This document shows, one piece after another, positions 26,563 to 35,852 of a DNA stretch of 64,000 nt (position 1 is its first letter; each line of letters begins with the position of its first letter). The DNA lies in assembly GCA_947501045.1 (NCBI GenBank), contig CANMUI010000002.1, positions 1-64,000 on the forward strand, read 5' to 3'. The position numbers were made by a program, and so were the translations under genes. The notes beneath the pieces are model-generated. The model did no database searches, was not told where the DNA came from, and was given only the letters and a program-made list of their open reading frames with translations. The stretch comes from an uncultured Psychrobacter sp. GTDB lineage: Bacteria > Pseudomonadota > Gammaproteobacteria > Pseudomonadales > Moraxellaceae.

Positions 26563-27990
26563 ATGATGGACGCAGTGTCTAATATACCATCTGTCCATAC
26601 GATCGACCCCACTTTCACCGACTATAAAGTTGCTGATATCAGTCTCGCTGATTACGGTCGCCGCGAGATCACCCTTGCCGAAGCTGAGATGCCAGCCCTT
26701 ATGGGTCTGCGTCGTCGCTACCAAGCGGATCAACCGCTTAAAGGCGCTAAAATCGTCGGCTGTATTCACATGACCATTCAAACCGCCGTCCTTATCGAGA
26801 CGCTAATCGCGCTTGGTGCTGAAGTGCGCTGGACTTCATGCAATATCTTCTCGACCCAAGACCATGCAGCGGCGGCTATAGCGGCAGCAGGTACGCCAGT
26901 CTATGCTTGGAAGGGCGAAACCGAAGAGGAGTACGAGTGGTGCCTGCGTCAACAAGTCCATGTTGGCGGCGAAGAGTCCGGCGAGCTTTGGGACGCCAAT
27001 TTAATCTTAGATGATGGCGGTGATTTAACCGCGCTTATTCATAATGAATATCCGCAAATGCTCGATAACATTCATGGTGTCTCAGAAGAGACCACTACGG
27101 GCGTGCATCGTTTAATCGATATGCTTAAAAAAGGTACGCTAAAGGTGCCGGCTATCAATGTCAACGATGCAGTCACCAAGTCCAAAAACGATAACAAATA
27201 CGGCTGTCGTCATAGCTTGAACGATGCTATCAAACGCGCTACCGATATGTTCCTTGCCGGTCGCCGCGCTTTAGTCATTGGTTATGGCGATGTCGGTAAA
27301 GGTTCCGCCCAAAGCTTACGTCAAGAAGGCATGATCGTACGTATCTCAGAAGTCGACCCAATTTGCGCTATGCAGGCTTGTATGGATGGTTATGAAGTCT
27401 TATCTCCCTACATTAATGGCGACAACACGGGCGGCGCGGATAATATCAATACTCGCCTGCTTGAAGATACGGACATGATTGTCACTACAACGGGCAACTA
27501 TCACGTTTGTGATAAGCATATGTTAGCGGCATTAAAGCCGGGCGCAGTGGTCTGTAATATCGGTCACTTTGATACTGAAATTGACACTCAGTTTATGCGT
27601 GACAACTGGCGCTGGGTTGAGATCAAACCACAAGTGCATCAGATTTTCCGCTCAGACGATGACGATGATTATCTGATTTTGTTAGCTGAAGGTCGTTTGG
27701 TAAACTTGGGTAATGCCACCGGTCATCCTTCACGCGTGATGGATGGCTCATTTGCCAACCAAGTCTTGGCGCAGATGTATTTGTTTGAAGAGAAGTTTGC
27801 CGATCTTCCTGTTGATGATCGTTTTGATAACTTGTATGTCAGAGTATTACCGAAGAAGCTTGATGAAGAAGTCGCAGCGGCAATGGTAGCTGGGTTTAAC
27901 GGTACGCTCACTAAGCTGACTGAAAAACAAGCTGAGTATTTAGGGGTACCTGTTGAGGGGCCGTTTAAGCCTGATGAGTACAAGTACTAA
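26563..27990 (+). CDS. ahcY: Adenosylhomocysteinase
   Basis: AhcY splits SAH, the product of SAM-dependent methylation, into adenosine and homocysteine, relieving product inhibition of methyltransferases. The 475 residues carry GCIHMTIQTAVLIETL, the substrate segments SCNIFSTQDHAAAAI and YGCRHSLNDAIKRATDM, the NAD site VIGYGDVGKGSAQSL, VCNIGHFDTEID, and the C-terminal Lys/Tyr tail FKPDEYKY that reaches the neighbouring subunit. Two ATGs lie in tandem at 26563 and 26566; AGGAG is better spaced for the second. metF follows after only 17 bases, so the two share the SAH-controlled transcript. Confidence 0.98.
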   Translation: MMDAVSNIPSVHTIDPTFTDYKVADISLADYGRREITLAEAEMPALMGLRRRYQADQPLKGAKIVGCIHMTIQTAVLIETLIALGAEVRWTSCNIFSTQDHAAAAIAAAGTPVYAWKGETEEEYEWCLRQQVHVGGEESGELWDANLILDDGGDLTALIHNEYPQMLDNIHGVSEETTTGVHRLIDMLKKGTLKVPAINVNDAVTKSKNDNKYGCRHSLNDAIKRATDMFLAGRRALVIGYGDVGKGSAQSLRQEGMIVRISEVDPICAMQACMDGYEVLSPYINGDNTGGADNINTRLLEDTDMIVTTTGNYHVCDKHMLAALKPGAVVCNIGHFDTEIDTQFMRDNWRWVEIKPQVHQIFRSDDDDDYLILLAEGRLVNLGNATGHPSRVMDGSFANQVLAQMYLFEEKFADLPVDDRFDNLYVRVLPKKLDEEVAAAMVAGFNGTLTKLTEKQAEYLGVPVEGPFKPDEYKY

Positions 27991-28007
27991 TAACAAGGGG
28001 CGCAACT

Positions 28008-28865
28008 ATGAATAAGCCTGCTGTTTCTTTTGAATTCTTTCCTGCTAAAACGGAGCTGGGGCATGAGAAGCTACTAAGCACTTTTGATGAGCTGAACAAA
28101 CTAGCGCCCACGTATTTTTCGGTAACCTATGGTGCGGGCGGCTCAACCCGGGATCGCACCTTAAGTATCGTACAGGCGTTGCTGGAGCGCAGCGATACGC
28201 CGATTGCCCCGCATATTTCTTGTATTGGCGACGATAAAAGTAAGATTGCTGAATTGTTAGAGCTCTACAAAAACTTGGGAATCAATCGCTTAGTAGCGCT
28301 ACGTGGCGATTTGCCGTCAGGGCAAGTTGGCATGGGCGAGCTACCATTTGCACTTGATTTGGTTAAGTTTATTCGCGAGCACTCAGGAGATCATTTTCAC
28401 ATCGAAGTTGCCGCTTATCCTGAGATGCATCCACAAGCACGTAGCTTCCAATTTGATGTCGACAACTTAGTTAACAAATATCAAGCGGGCGCGAATGCGT
28501 CAATTACGCAGTTCTTTTATAACGCGGACAGCTATTTATATCTGCGGGATACCTTAGAGCAGCGCGGTATAGATACCACAGCGCAGCCATTAGTAGCTGG
28601 TATTATGCCGATCACTAATTCTAGCAATCTAGTGCGCTTTGCTGATAGCTGCGGTGCTGACATCCCTCGCTATGTACGTAAGCAGTTAGCAGACTTTGGT
28701 GATGATCGCCGCGCCATTCGCGATTTTGGCTTCGAGGTGGTGCATCGCCTTTGCGAGCGCTTAATCAGTGAGGGCGTGCCTGCCATGCACTTTTATAGCA
28801 TGAATAAGGTTGAGCCTAATAAACGATTGGTTCAATCATTGGGATTGGCTGCTGAAACGGTTTAG
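28008..28865 (+). CDS. metF: 5,10-methylenetetrahydrofolate reductase
   Basis: MetF reduces methylene-THF to methyl-THF, which supplies the methyl group for making methionine from homocysteine. The 285-residue FAD-dependent TIM barrel shows VSFEFFPAKTELG (catalytic Glu), FSVTYGAGGSTRDRT, NRLVALRGDLPSG, HIEVAAYPEMHPQA and ITQFFYNADSYL. AAGGGG precedes the ATG. Being second in the SAH-riboswitch operon, it links homocysteine release by AhcY with its remethylation. No sign of an NADPH-binding C-terminal domain, as expected for bacteria. Confidence 0.97.
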   Translation: MNKPAVSFEFFPAKTELGHEKLLSTFDELNKLAPTYFSVTYGAGGSTRDRTLSIVQALLERSDTPIAPHISCIGDDKSKIAELLELYKNLGINRLVALRGDLPSGQVGMGELPFALDLVKFIREHSGDHFHIEVAAYPEMHPQARSFQFDVDNLVNKYQAGANASITQFFYNADSYLYLRDTLEQRGIDTTAQPLVAGIMPITNSSNLVRFADSCGADIPRYVRKQLADFGDDRRAIRDFGFEVVHRLCERLISEGVPAMHFYSMNKVEPNKRLVQSLGLAAETV

Positions 28866-29124
28866 ATCGTTAATTATATACAATACTCTCACTATTTAAT
28901 TAACTGATGTTCTTAGGAGCACCAGTTTTTTTAGATATCTCATGCAGTTTTTCTTAATACTTTAATTTGCAATACTTTTAAAACTTCGTTTCATAATGTT
29001 ATTTCAGGCCACCTTACTTTTGTTTCCTAGCCAATATGCGTTACAATGCACGCAATTATGTAATTGACTAAACAATTGGTTGTTTTGTATTAAAGTTTGC
29101 TAGTAACGATAGGAATAACAAATA

Positions 29125-30009
29125 GTGAGACGTTTTTTTTACGCTGTAAATGATCAAAATGAAGATAAAGGTCAAAGTGTTACAGTTAAACGCTCGGCGC
29201 TACATAAAATACCTATAGGCAGCAGTATTGAATTGACGCCTGGTATTGCTCATCACTGGTGCCGCGTACTTCGTGCAAATCTCGGTGATCATGGCATCCT
29301 ATTCGATGGTTTTGGCGGCGAATATCAAGTACAGCTACAAACTATTGGTAAAAAACATGCTACAGCAGTTCTACTAGCTCATGATAGTGACGATCGTACC
29401 CCTGCTATTAGAACAAAGATTGGCTTGGTTATGAGTCGCGGCGAGCGCATGGATTATGCAATTCAAAAAGCGACTGAACTTGGCGTAACGGCTATTCAAT
29501 TACTCAGCAGCCACCATGGTGAGGTCAATCTTAAACCTGCGCAAATCGATAAAAAACTACTCCATTGGCAACAAGTAGCGCTTAGTGCTTGTGAACAATG
29601 TGGATTAAATAGGCCGCCGCTTATTCTCTCACCTCTATCTATTGAAGCTTGGTTACAGCAGGAAGTATCTGAGTCTATAGAGCTTAACAAAGCCATTAGC
29701 TCTATCGTGGCACCGCTGAGTTTTGATCCTTACTATCAGATATTAAATATGCAAGCAGATTTACGCATACAAATGAATGTTCCTGCTGCTGACCAGCCTA
29801 TTAGACCTAAGATGCTAACCGAAGTATTGGCACAAGATAACCCCTACATTGAGTTATTGATCGGCCCTGAGGGCGGATTAAGTCATGATGAGCGTCAATT
29901 GGCTGAAAACTATGGTTTTCTAGCTTGGCAAATTGGCAACAGAGTACTGCGTACCGAGACTGCGCCAGTGGTAGCGCTTGCAACTCTATACGCTTTAGGC
30001 GATGGGTGA
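29125..30009 (+). CDS. rsmE: 16S rRNA (uracil1498-N3)-methyltransferase
   Basis: RsmE methylates U1498 of 16S rRNA in the small subunit. It is a SPOUT-class knotted enzyme. The N-terminal PUA-like domain includes HHWCRVLRANLGD and ILFDGFGGEY; the knot includes LLIGPEGGLSHDE and GNRVLRTETAPVVALATLYAL. At 294 residues it is about 50 longer than E. coli RsmE (243), owing to an insertion near residues 175-225 (between LSPLSIEAWLQQ and TEVLAQDNPYIE) and an N-terminal tail. The start is GTG at 29125; the Shine-Dalgarno AGGAAT is rather far, so the exact start is uncertain. Confidence 0.93.
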   Translation: MRRFFYAVNDQNEDKGQSVTVKRSALHKIPIGSSIELTPGIAHHWCRVLRANLGDHGILFDGFGGEYQVQLQTIGKKHATAVLLAHDSDDRTPAIRTKIGLVMSRGERMDYAIQKATELGVTAIQLLSSHHGEVNLKPAQIDKKLLHWQQVALSACEQCGLNRPPLILSPLSIEAWLQQEVSESIELNKAISSIVAPLSFDPYYQILNMQADLRIQMNVPAADQPIRPKMLTEVLAQDNPYIELLIGPEGGLSHDERQLAENYGFLAWQIGNRVLRTETAPVVALATLYALGDG

Positions 30010-30061
30010 TGTCTTTGATAACCCTATGAAAAATGATTTAAATACATAAATATTACTTATT

Positions 30062-30080
30062 AATATTGATAATCATTCAT
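30062..30080. promoter_or_regulatory. Fur-box-like sequence
   Basis: AATATTGATAATCATTCAT matches the 19-base Fur consensus at 14 positions, including an unbroken GATAATCATT core. It lies about 115 bases before the PAS-GGDEF-EAL gene. The background is AT-rich, so chance cannot be excluded. Confidence 0.3.
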
Positions 30081-30195
30081 TATTACTATAACGAATAGTT
30101 TAAAATTAAAGTGACTGGTATAACCATTTTAACTTGCAGTCATTTTTAAGTGTGATGCACTTATTACTTACTTTAAATGCCTATGAGCACAAATT

Positions 30196-31878
30196 ATGAT
30201 TACCTCTCTAGCCCTTTCAAACGATGTTAAACAGCAGCTACTTGTTCATATTTATGAGCAGCTGGAAGATGCTATATTTATTTTAGATGCAAACCTACAT
30301 TATATATCGGTCAACTCCGCCTATGAGACCATGATTGGTTATGACAAGAAGTTTTTAATCGGTCGCCCACTAGGAATATATGCAGCTGAGTTCCTATTAG
30401 AAGACGAACGTACTATTTTACAAGATATCTCTAAGCATCTAGACGACGATGGCTTTTATGAAAATAATTTTGCTATGACTAGTCGTTATGCTCAGATAAT
30501 CAACTGTAAAGTTACTTTTCAAAGAATAGGTGTGGATAACGAGACGTTCTATATTGGCATAATTTGTGATATCTCATCAGCGACCAAAGACCGACAGCGA
30601 GTGACCAATCTTTTAAATTACGATCAATTGACAGGCTTACCCAACCGTAAAGTGTTTTTGAGCCAAAGTAGCGATTTGATTATGGAAAGCTTCCAAGAAG
30701 TCGTGATCATTCGAGCCAATATAGACCGTTACCGTATTCTTATTAGTAACTTTGGACAAGATAAAGTGGATGCTCTTATCAAAGAGTTCGTCGAACGAGT
30801 GGATAATTTAGACCTCAAAAACCTTCAGTGCTTTTCGCATTTTGGCGGTGATGACTTTGGGTTATTGTTTGAATTTTGCGATGCCCATTTGGTTCGTCAC
30901 CAACTCGATAGCTTGATGCAACTGTGTGAGCTACCTTTTACCGTAGATACCCATAGTGTATTTTTGCATATCTCCGTCGGCGTCAGTTATTATCCCAAAA
31001 ACGGCAAACAACTCAATCATCTACTAAACAAAGCTGAAAAAGCACTACACTACGTCAAGCAACAAGGTGGTGACGATATCTGCTGGTACAGTGACGATTT
31101 AAATAACATTACATTGGACAATTTACAGCTAGAGTCTGAGCTGCGAGAAGCAATAAAAACCCATCAGTTTGAACCTTATTATCAATCTAAAGTAGCTTTA
31201 GAGACCGGGGACGTTGTCGGGTTTGAGGCGCTAGTGCGCTGGCGTCACCCTACTCGCGGTCTATTAGATCCTAAGTATTTTATGGACGCTATTATTAAGT
31301 ATAAACTGTCCTTTGATCTTTTTTGTCAAATGGCGATTCAAATTGCCAAACAGCTGCTGCATTGGCGACAACTTGGATTTTCTCAGTATGTCTGTGTTAA
31401 TGCTGATGCAGCTGAGTTTAGTCATCCCAACTTTTTAAGCTTTGTAAGTCAGCTATTTGATCAATATGATATTGAGCCTCACAAGCTCAATATCGAAGTC
31501 ACAGAGTCTTCATTGATGCTACGTCATGCTAGCGTAAAGCAGCAAATAGTGTCGTTAAAAGAGCTAGGGGTTTCCTTAGCACTTGACGATTTTGGTACCG
31601 GTTATGCCTCTTTAAGTTACTTACAAGAATATCCTTTTGACTTTATCAAAATTGATAAAAGTTTTATCTCCGATATCACCAGTAACCCCACCCAGCGTGC
31701 CATTGTAAAAACTATTCTGGATTTGTCAGTTGCTTTAAATATGGTAGGTGTGGCTGAAGGTATTGAGACTGAGGAGCAGCGTGATCTACTGCTACAAATG
31801 GGCTGTCAATACGGTCAAGGTTATTGGTTCAATCGGCCAGTATCTGCTGACAAAGCTACCAAAATACTCACTCAATAG
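30196..31878 (+). CDS. PAS-GGDEF-EAL cyclic-di-GMP signalling protein
   Basis: This cytoplasmic regulator probably degrades c-di-GMP. A PAS sensor (residues about 15-125, with YISVNSAYETMIGYDKKFLIG) leads to a GGDEF domain (about 140-295) whose signature is GGDDF at 217-221, one residue off the canonical GGDEF. The EAL domain (about 310-560) keeps Glu344-Ala-Leu, NIEVTES, the Asp464-Asp465 pair in DDFGTGYASLSYL, IKIDKSFI and VAEGIETEEQ, so phosphodiesterase activity is likely. Whether the cyclase half works is open; it may act as a GTP-binding regulatory domain. There are no membrane helices. The ribosome-binding site is weak. No partner gene is adjacent. Confidence 0.92.
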   Translation: MITSLALSNDVKQQLLVHIYEQLEDAIFILDANLHYISVNSAYETMIGYDKKFLIGRPLGIYAAEFLLEDERTILQDISKHLDDDGFYENNFAMTSRYAQIINCKVTFQRIGVDNETFYIGIICDISSATKDRQRVTNLLNYDQLTGLPNRKVFLSQSSDLIMESFQEVVIIRANIDRYRILISNFGQDKVDALIKEFVERVDNLDLKNLQCFSHFGGDDFGLLFEFCDAHLVRHQLDSLMQLCELPFTVDTHSVFLHISVGVSYYPKNGKQLNHLLNKAEKALHYVKQQGGDDICWYSDDLNNITLDNLQLESELREAIKTHQFEPYYQSKVALETGDVVGFEALVRWRHPTRGLLDPKYFMDAIIKYKLSFDLFCQMAIQIAKQLLHWRQLGFSQYVCVNADAAEFSHPNFLSFVSQLFDQYDIEPHKLNIEVTESSLMLRHASVKQQIVSLKELGVSLALDDFGTGYASLSYLQEYPFDFIKIDKSFISDITSNPTQRAIVKTILDLSVALNMVGVAEGIETEEQRDLLLQMGCQYGQGYWFNRPVSADKATKILTQ

Positions 31879-32053
31879 CTTTATTCGATAAGCATATATA
31901 ACTAACTATTGTTTATTAGAATTTATTCAAAAGTTGACGCAAGACAGGTTCATGACTAAGCAGTATTATGACCAAACTTGTATAATTTCCCCTGAACGCC
32001 TATCTTTCCATAGTGATTTTACAAAAACATTTATAATTAAAGGATAGGAATTT

Positions 32054-33847
32054 ATGCAGTATAAAGCCCCAATTCGTGATATGAAATTCGTCATGCATGA
32101 GCTTTTAGGCAGCACCAAACATTATCAAAATATAGCTGATTATGCACATATTGAAGCAGATATTGTCGATAGTTATTTAGAGACAGCAGCAAGTTTTGCT
32201 GAAAACGAGTTATCACCATTAAATATGAGTGGTGATGCTGAAGGCTGTCATTTCAATGATGGCGTAGTCACCACTCCTAAAGGCTTTAAAGAGGCTTACA
32301 AACAGTATTGTGAGCTTGGGTTTACCTCACTAACTGCTGAAGAAGAGTTTGGTGGTCAAAATATGCCGATGTCATTAAACTCAGCTATCTCTGAGTTCAT
32401 GGGCACAGCTAACTGGTCATTTGGTATGTATCCTGGCTTATCTGAGGGCTGCGTATCCACCCTTGAGCATCACGGTACTGATGAGCAAAAACAAAAATAC
32501 TTGCCCAATTTAGTCGCAGGGGTATGGACAGGTGTCATGTGTTTGACCGAACCTCAATGCGGCTCAGACCTAAACTTGGTTCGCAGCAAAGCAGAGCCGC
32601 AAGACGATGGTACCTATAGTATTAAAGGTAACAAAATCTGGATCTCAGCAGGCGAGCACGACATGTCTGAGAATATTATCCATATTGTTTTGGCCCGCCT
32701 GCCAGACGCGCCGGCAGGAACCAAAGGCTTGTCGTTATTTGTCGTACCTAAATTTATGGTTAATGACGATGGCAGTTTAGGAGAGCGTAACGCTGTCTCC
32801 TGTGGTTCCATTGAACACAAAATGGGCATCAAAGCTTCAGCCACTTGCGTGATTAACTATGACGGCGCGACAGGGTTTTTGATCGGTGAAGAAAACCGTG
32901 GTCTAAACACCATGTTTACCTTTATGAACGTGGCCCGTATTGGTACGGCTATTCAAGGGGTTACTGCAGCTCAGTTCGCTTTTCAAGGTGCTTTAGATTT
33001 TGCAAAAGAGCGTCTAGCTTTTCGCTCTTTAGATGGTGCCAAATTTCCTGAAAAACCTGCCGACCCTATCATTGTCCATCCCGCGGTTCGTGATATGTTA
33101 CTTACGACTAAAGCGTTTGCTGAAGGTGGCCGTGCGTTGATCGGTTATATGTCACAGTTTGCAGATATTGTCGCTAAAGGTGAGGGAGAGTCGCGCGAAT
33201 ACGCGGATCAAATGTTGTCACTGCTAACCCCTATCGGTAAAGCATTCTTAACTGAAACCGGGCTCGAAGCTGCTCATCACGGTGTCCAAGCCCTAGGTGG
33301 TAGCGGTTTTTGTACAGAGTATGGTTTAGAGCAAAACGTGCGTGATACTACCATCTCTTGTATTTATGAAGGCACCACGCAGATTCAAGCGCTTGACTTA
33401 ATTGGCCGTAAAGTACTAGGCTCAAAAGGCAAGCTGCTAGCTAACTTTACTAAGGTTATCCAAGATTTCTGTAAAGAAAACCAAGACAACAATGAGATGC
33501 AAGCTTTTACTGGGCCGCTACTCAAACTAGTAGACGAGTGGAATGAGTTAACTACTGATATTGGCAAACAAGCTACTGATAACCCTGAAGCGGTAGGCGG
33601 CGCTGCTGTCGACTATATGTATTTTAGTGGCTACGTCACTTTGGCTTATCTATGGGCACGTATGGCACTTATTGCTCAGACTGAGATCTCTAACGGCAAT
33701 AGTGAGAAAGCCTTTTACGATGCTAAAGTCAAAACCGCCCAGTTCTACTTTGCCAAGTTATTACCGCGTACGGCCACTCATGCCCAGCGTATTAATACAG
33801 GCGTTGAGCCCTACATGACTATGAATATTGAACAATTTGCTTTTTAA
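32054..33847 (+). CDS. Acyl-CoA dehydrogenase (FadE-type, 597 residues)
   Basis: The enzyme carries out the first step of beta-oxidation, passing electrons through FAD to ETF. It has the short N-terminal acyl-CoA dehydrogenase extension (YKAPIRDMKFVMHELLG), the FAD/substrate segment MCLTEPQCGSDL, WISAGEHDMSENIIH, GSIEHKMGIKASATCVINYDG, and the catalytic Glu in CIYEGTTQIQALDLIGRKVLG. A C-terminal domain of about 130 residues is typical of the 600-residue proteobacterial group. A paralogue of nearly equal length lies at 36.2 kb. GGATAGGAA precedes the ATG, and a strong terminator follows. Chain-length preference cannot be read from the sequence. Confidence 0.94.
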   Translation: MQYKAPIRDMKFVMHELLGSTKHYQNIADYAHIEADIVDSYLETAASFAENELSPLNMSGDAEGCHFNDGVVTTPKGFKEAYKQYCELGFTSLTAEEEFGGQNMPMSLNSAISEFMGTANWSFGMYPGLSEGCVSTLEHHGTDEQKQKYLPNLVAGVWTGVMCLTEPQCGSDLNLVRSKAEPQDDGTYSIKGNKIWISAGEHDMSENIIHIVLARLPDAPAGTKGLSLFVVPKFMVNDDGSLGERNAVSCGSIEHKMGIKASATCVINYDGATGFLIGEENRGLNTMFTFMNVARIGTAIQGVTAAQFAFQGALDFAKERLAFRSLDGAKFPEKPADPIIVHPAVRDMLLTTKAFAEGGRALIGYMSQFADIVAKGEGESREYADQMLSLLTPIGKAFLTETGLEAAHHGVQALGGSGFCTEYGLEQNVRDTTISCIYEGTTQIQALDLIGRKVLGSKGKLLANFTKVIQDFCKENQDNNEMQAFTGPLLKLVDEWNELTTDIGKQATDNPEAVGGAAVDYMYFSGYVTLAYLWARMALIAQTEISNGNSEKAFYDAKVKTAQFYFAKLLPRTATHAQRINTGVEPYMTMNIEQFAF

Positions 33848-33918
33848 TTAACTATTTAAAGACTTGCTCTAGCGTTTAGCTTTTTGATGGGCTGGTCATC
33901 TAACTATGCTACAACTAG

Positions 33919-33952
33919 CAGCGACATACTTAGGTGTGTCGCTGTTTTTTTT
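33919..33952 (+). terminator. Rho-independent terminator of the first acyl-CoA dehydrogenase
   Basis: CAGCGACA (33919-33926) and TGTCGCTG (33937-33944) form a perfect eight-pair stem followed by eight T residues. Confidence 0.92.
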
Positions 33953-34012
33953 GATTTAATTTAATCACAGTTGAAAAGGTTCTATAACTTATTTTAGTAA
34001 AATAACAATTTA

Positions 34013-34050
34013 TACTCCATATGGATTCCAATTGGATTACAAATGGAGTA
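34013..34050. promoter_or_regulatory. Nested dyad operator candidate for the RHH regulator
   Basis: TACTCCAT (34013-34020) and ATGGAGTA (34043-34050) are exact inverted copies. Between them lie two further perfect palindromes, CCATATGG (34017-34024) and TCCAATTGGA (34027-34036). The cluster ends 38 bases before the start of the ribbon-helix-helix gene, a natural place for autoregulation. Such regulators bind short inverted or tandem sites in DNA. Confidence 0.6.
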
Positions 34051-34087
34051 CTATAGTCCTGTTAGCCGCTTTTATTAAAAGGAGAAT

Positions 34088-34513
34088 ATGATGGCAAGTA
34101 ATAATATAACGCCTATTCGCACCAGAGCTGGTGAGACAGAAAAGGTCACTATTAATTTGGGCTACGTAGATCTGGGACAGATCGATTTGATGGTACAAGA
34201 AGGTTTTTATTCTAACCGCACTGATTTTATCCGCACAGCAATACGCAATCAGCTAACCATTCATGCTGATGTGGTCAGTCAAACTGTTGCTCGTAAAACC
34301 TTAGAGTTAGGACTGCGTCACTATACCCGCGCAGATCTTGAAGCTGTGCAAAAGCGCAATGAGAAACTACACATTCAAGTAGTAGGTCTGGCTACCATCG
34401 CCGCTGATGTAACCCCAGAGCTTGTGGAAGCTACTATTGAGAGCATTACGGTATTGGGCGTATTGCAAGCCAGCCCAGAGATAAAAGCGGTACTGGTTAA
34501 CAAAATGGTCTAA
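34088..34513 (+). CDS. Ribbon-helix-helix (CopG-like) transcriptional regulator
   Basis: This is a small cytoplasmic DNA-binding protein. Residues about 15-60 fit a ribbon-helix-helix fold: a beta strand EKVTINLGYVDLGQIDLMV, then GFYSNRTDFIRTAIRNQL, where S/N-R-T-[DE]-F-I-R is a common RHH helix-2 pattern. The remaining 80 residues are a separate, unassigned domain. Two ATGs (34088 and 34091) are possible; AAGGAG is better placed for the second. The gene lies just before a PHB-depolymerase-family esterase, 85 bases away, and directly behind a cluster of palindromes, so it probably controls itself and the esterase. That regulation is inferred. Confidence 0.8.
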   Translation: MMASNNITPIRTRAGETEKVTINLGYVDLGQIDLMVQEGFYSNRTDFIRTAIRNQLTIHADVVSQTVARKTLELGLRHYTRADLEAVQKRNEKLHIQVVGLATIAADVTPELVEATIESITVLGVLQASPEIKAVLVNKMV

Positions 34514-34598
34514 ATGTTCGCGCTTACTACTTTTTAAACTTATATCTATTACTTAAATACATAAACTACTTAGATAAACACACTACAGGACATAACCC

Positions 34599-35852
34599 AT
34601 GAATCTTCCAAAATTTAGCACGACACCAGCGCATCTCAAAGAAGCAATGGAGCTGATGAAATCAGGGCGCTTAAAAGAGGCTACTAGCGTCATTCAAAAT
34701 AATCTGAGTGGCGCTACATCAAACGATCGTACTGATAGCAACACTATGAAGGATGTGACGCCTACCACCCAAACGATACAAAACAACTCAAGCAAAACAG
34801 ATAACTCTGCAAGAACGGAAAAGACTACCAGCACCGATAATCTATCAAGCAAACTGCCTCATAGATTGCAAGAATTTACGGATAAAATGAAAAATTTTAA
34901 GCTGGACTTACCATCAGCTCTGAATATAGATGGACTCAGTGGCGGACTTAATACGCATAGCGAGCTATCTATTCCCGAGAATGCACAGTTTCTCAAAGGT
35001 AACATTAAGTCCTCTCAAGGTAGTCATAACTACCGGTTGTATATTCCTTCAAACTACGAGCAGGCATTAGAGAAAGGCGCGCAATTGCCGCTGATAGTTA
35101 TGCTACATGGCTGCACGCAATCGCCAGAAGATTTTGCTACAGGTACGCGTATGAACGAGCTTGCAGAAGAGCAGCAATGCTTGATCGTTTATCCCTCACA
35201 GCCCGCTTCTGCTAATCAAAATCGCTGTTGGAACTGGTTTCAACCTAGCGATCAACAGCAAGGTCAAGGTGAGCCTGCATGGCTTGCAGAGATGACCCGC
35301 TCTATTATTAAAGACTACGCTGTGGACGCCTCACGGGTCTATATTGCAGGTCTTTCAGCGGGGGCTGCTATGGCAGTAATTATGGCGGAGGCTTATCCGG
35401 ATCTATATGCCGCAGTTGGCGTGCATTCAGGATTGGCTTATCGCAGTGCCACTGATTTGCCCTCTGCAATGATGGCTATGCGTCAAGGCGGCGCAGCTGC
35501 AAAATCCACAAAAAGCAGTAAGTTTGTACCAACGATTGTGTTTCATGGTGATCAAGATCATACGGTGAGTATTCGTAATGGCAGCCAGGTCTTTGAGCAG
35601 GCAAAAGAGCGCTTACAAGCGCAGCAAACAGATCTAAGCACCCAGCAGCACAAGCCAGACTCCGAGCAAAACCGTCGTAGTACTCAGCTGGAGATTCGAA
35701 ATAGTAAAGGAGTTAGTCAGTTAGAGTATTGGAAGATTCATGGTGCTGGACATAGCTGGGCCGGTGGCAGTAGCGCCGGGTCTTATACAGATCCTAAAGG
35801 ACCTGATGCTTCAAAAGAGATGCTGCGGTTTTTTTTAAAGCATAAATTATAA
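34599..35852 (+). CDS. PHB-depolymerase-family esterase
   Basis: This alpha/beta hydrolase of the polyhydroxybutyrate depolymerase/LpqC group would cleave polyester or short-chain ester bonds. The 417 residues have a disordered N-terminal 130, including HLKEAMELMKSGRLKEATSVI, a segment common in this proteobacterial family. The catalytic domain has the oxyanion loop MLHGCTQSPEDFA, the nucleophile in AGLSAGAAMA, the Asp in FHGDQDHTV and the His in HGAGHSWAGGSSAGSYTD. No signal peptide is visible, so it may act inside the cell. No phaC or phasin gene is in the window, so PHB as substrate is only a family-based guess. Confidence 0.87.
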   Translation: MNLPKFSTTPAHLKEAMELMKSGRLKEATSVIQNNLSGATSNDRTDSNTMKDVTPTTQTIQNNSSKTDNSARTEKTTSTDNLSSKLPHRLQEFTDKMKNFKLDLPSALNIDGLSGGLNTHSELSIPENAQFLKGNIKSSQGSHNYRLYIPSNYEQALEKGAQLPLIVMLHGCTQSPEDFATGTRMNELAEEQQCLIVYPSQPASANQNRCWNWFQPSDQQQGQGEPAWLAEMTRSIIKDYAVDASRVYIAGLSAGAAMAVIMAEAYPDLYAAVGVHSGLAYRSATDLPSAMMAMRQGGAAAKSTKSSKFVPTIVFHGDQDHTVSIRNGSQVFEQAKERLQAQQTDLSTQQHKPDSEQNRRSTQLEIRNSKGVSQLEYWKIHGAGHSWAGGSSAGSYTDPKGPDASKEMLRFFLKHKL

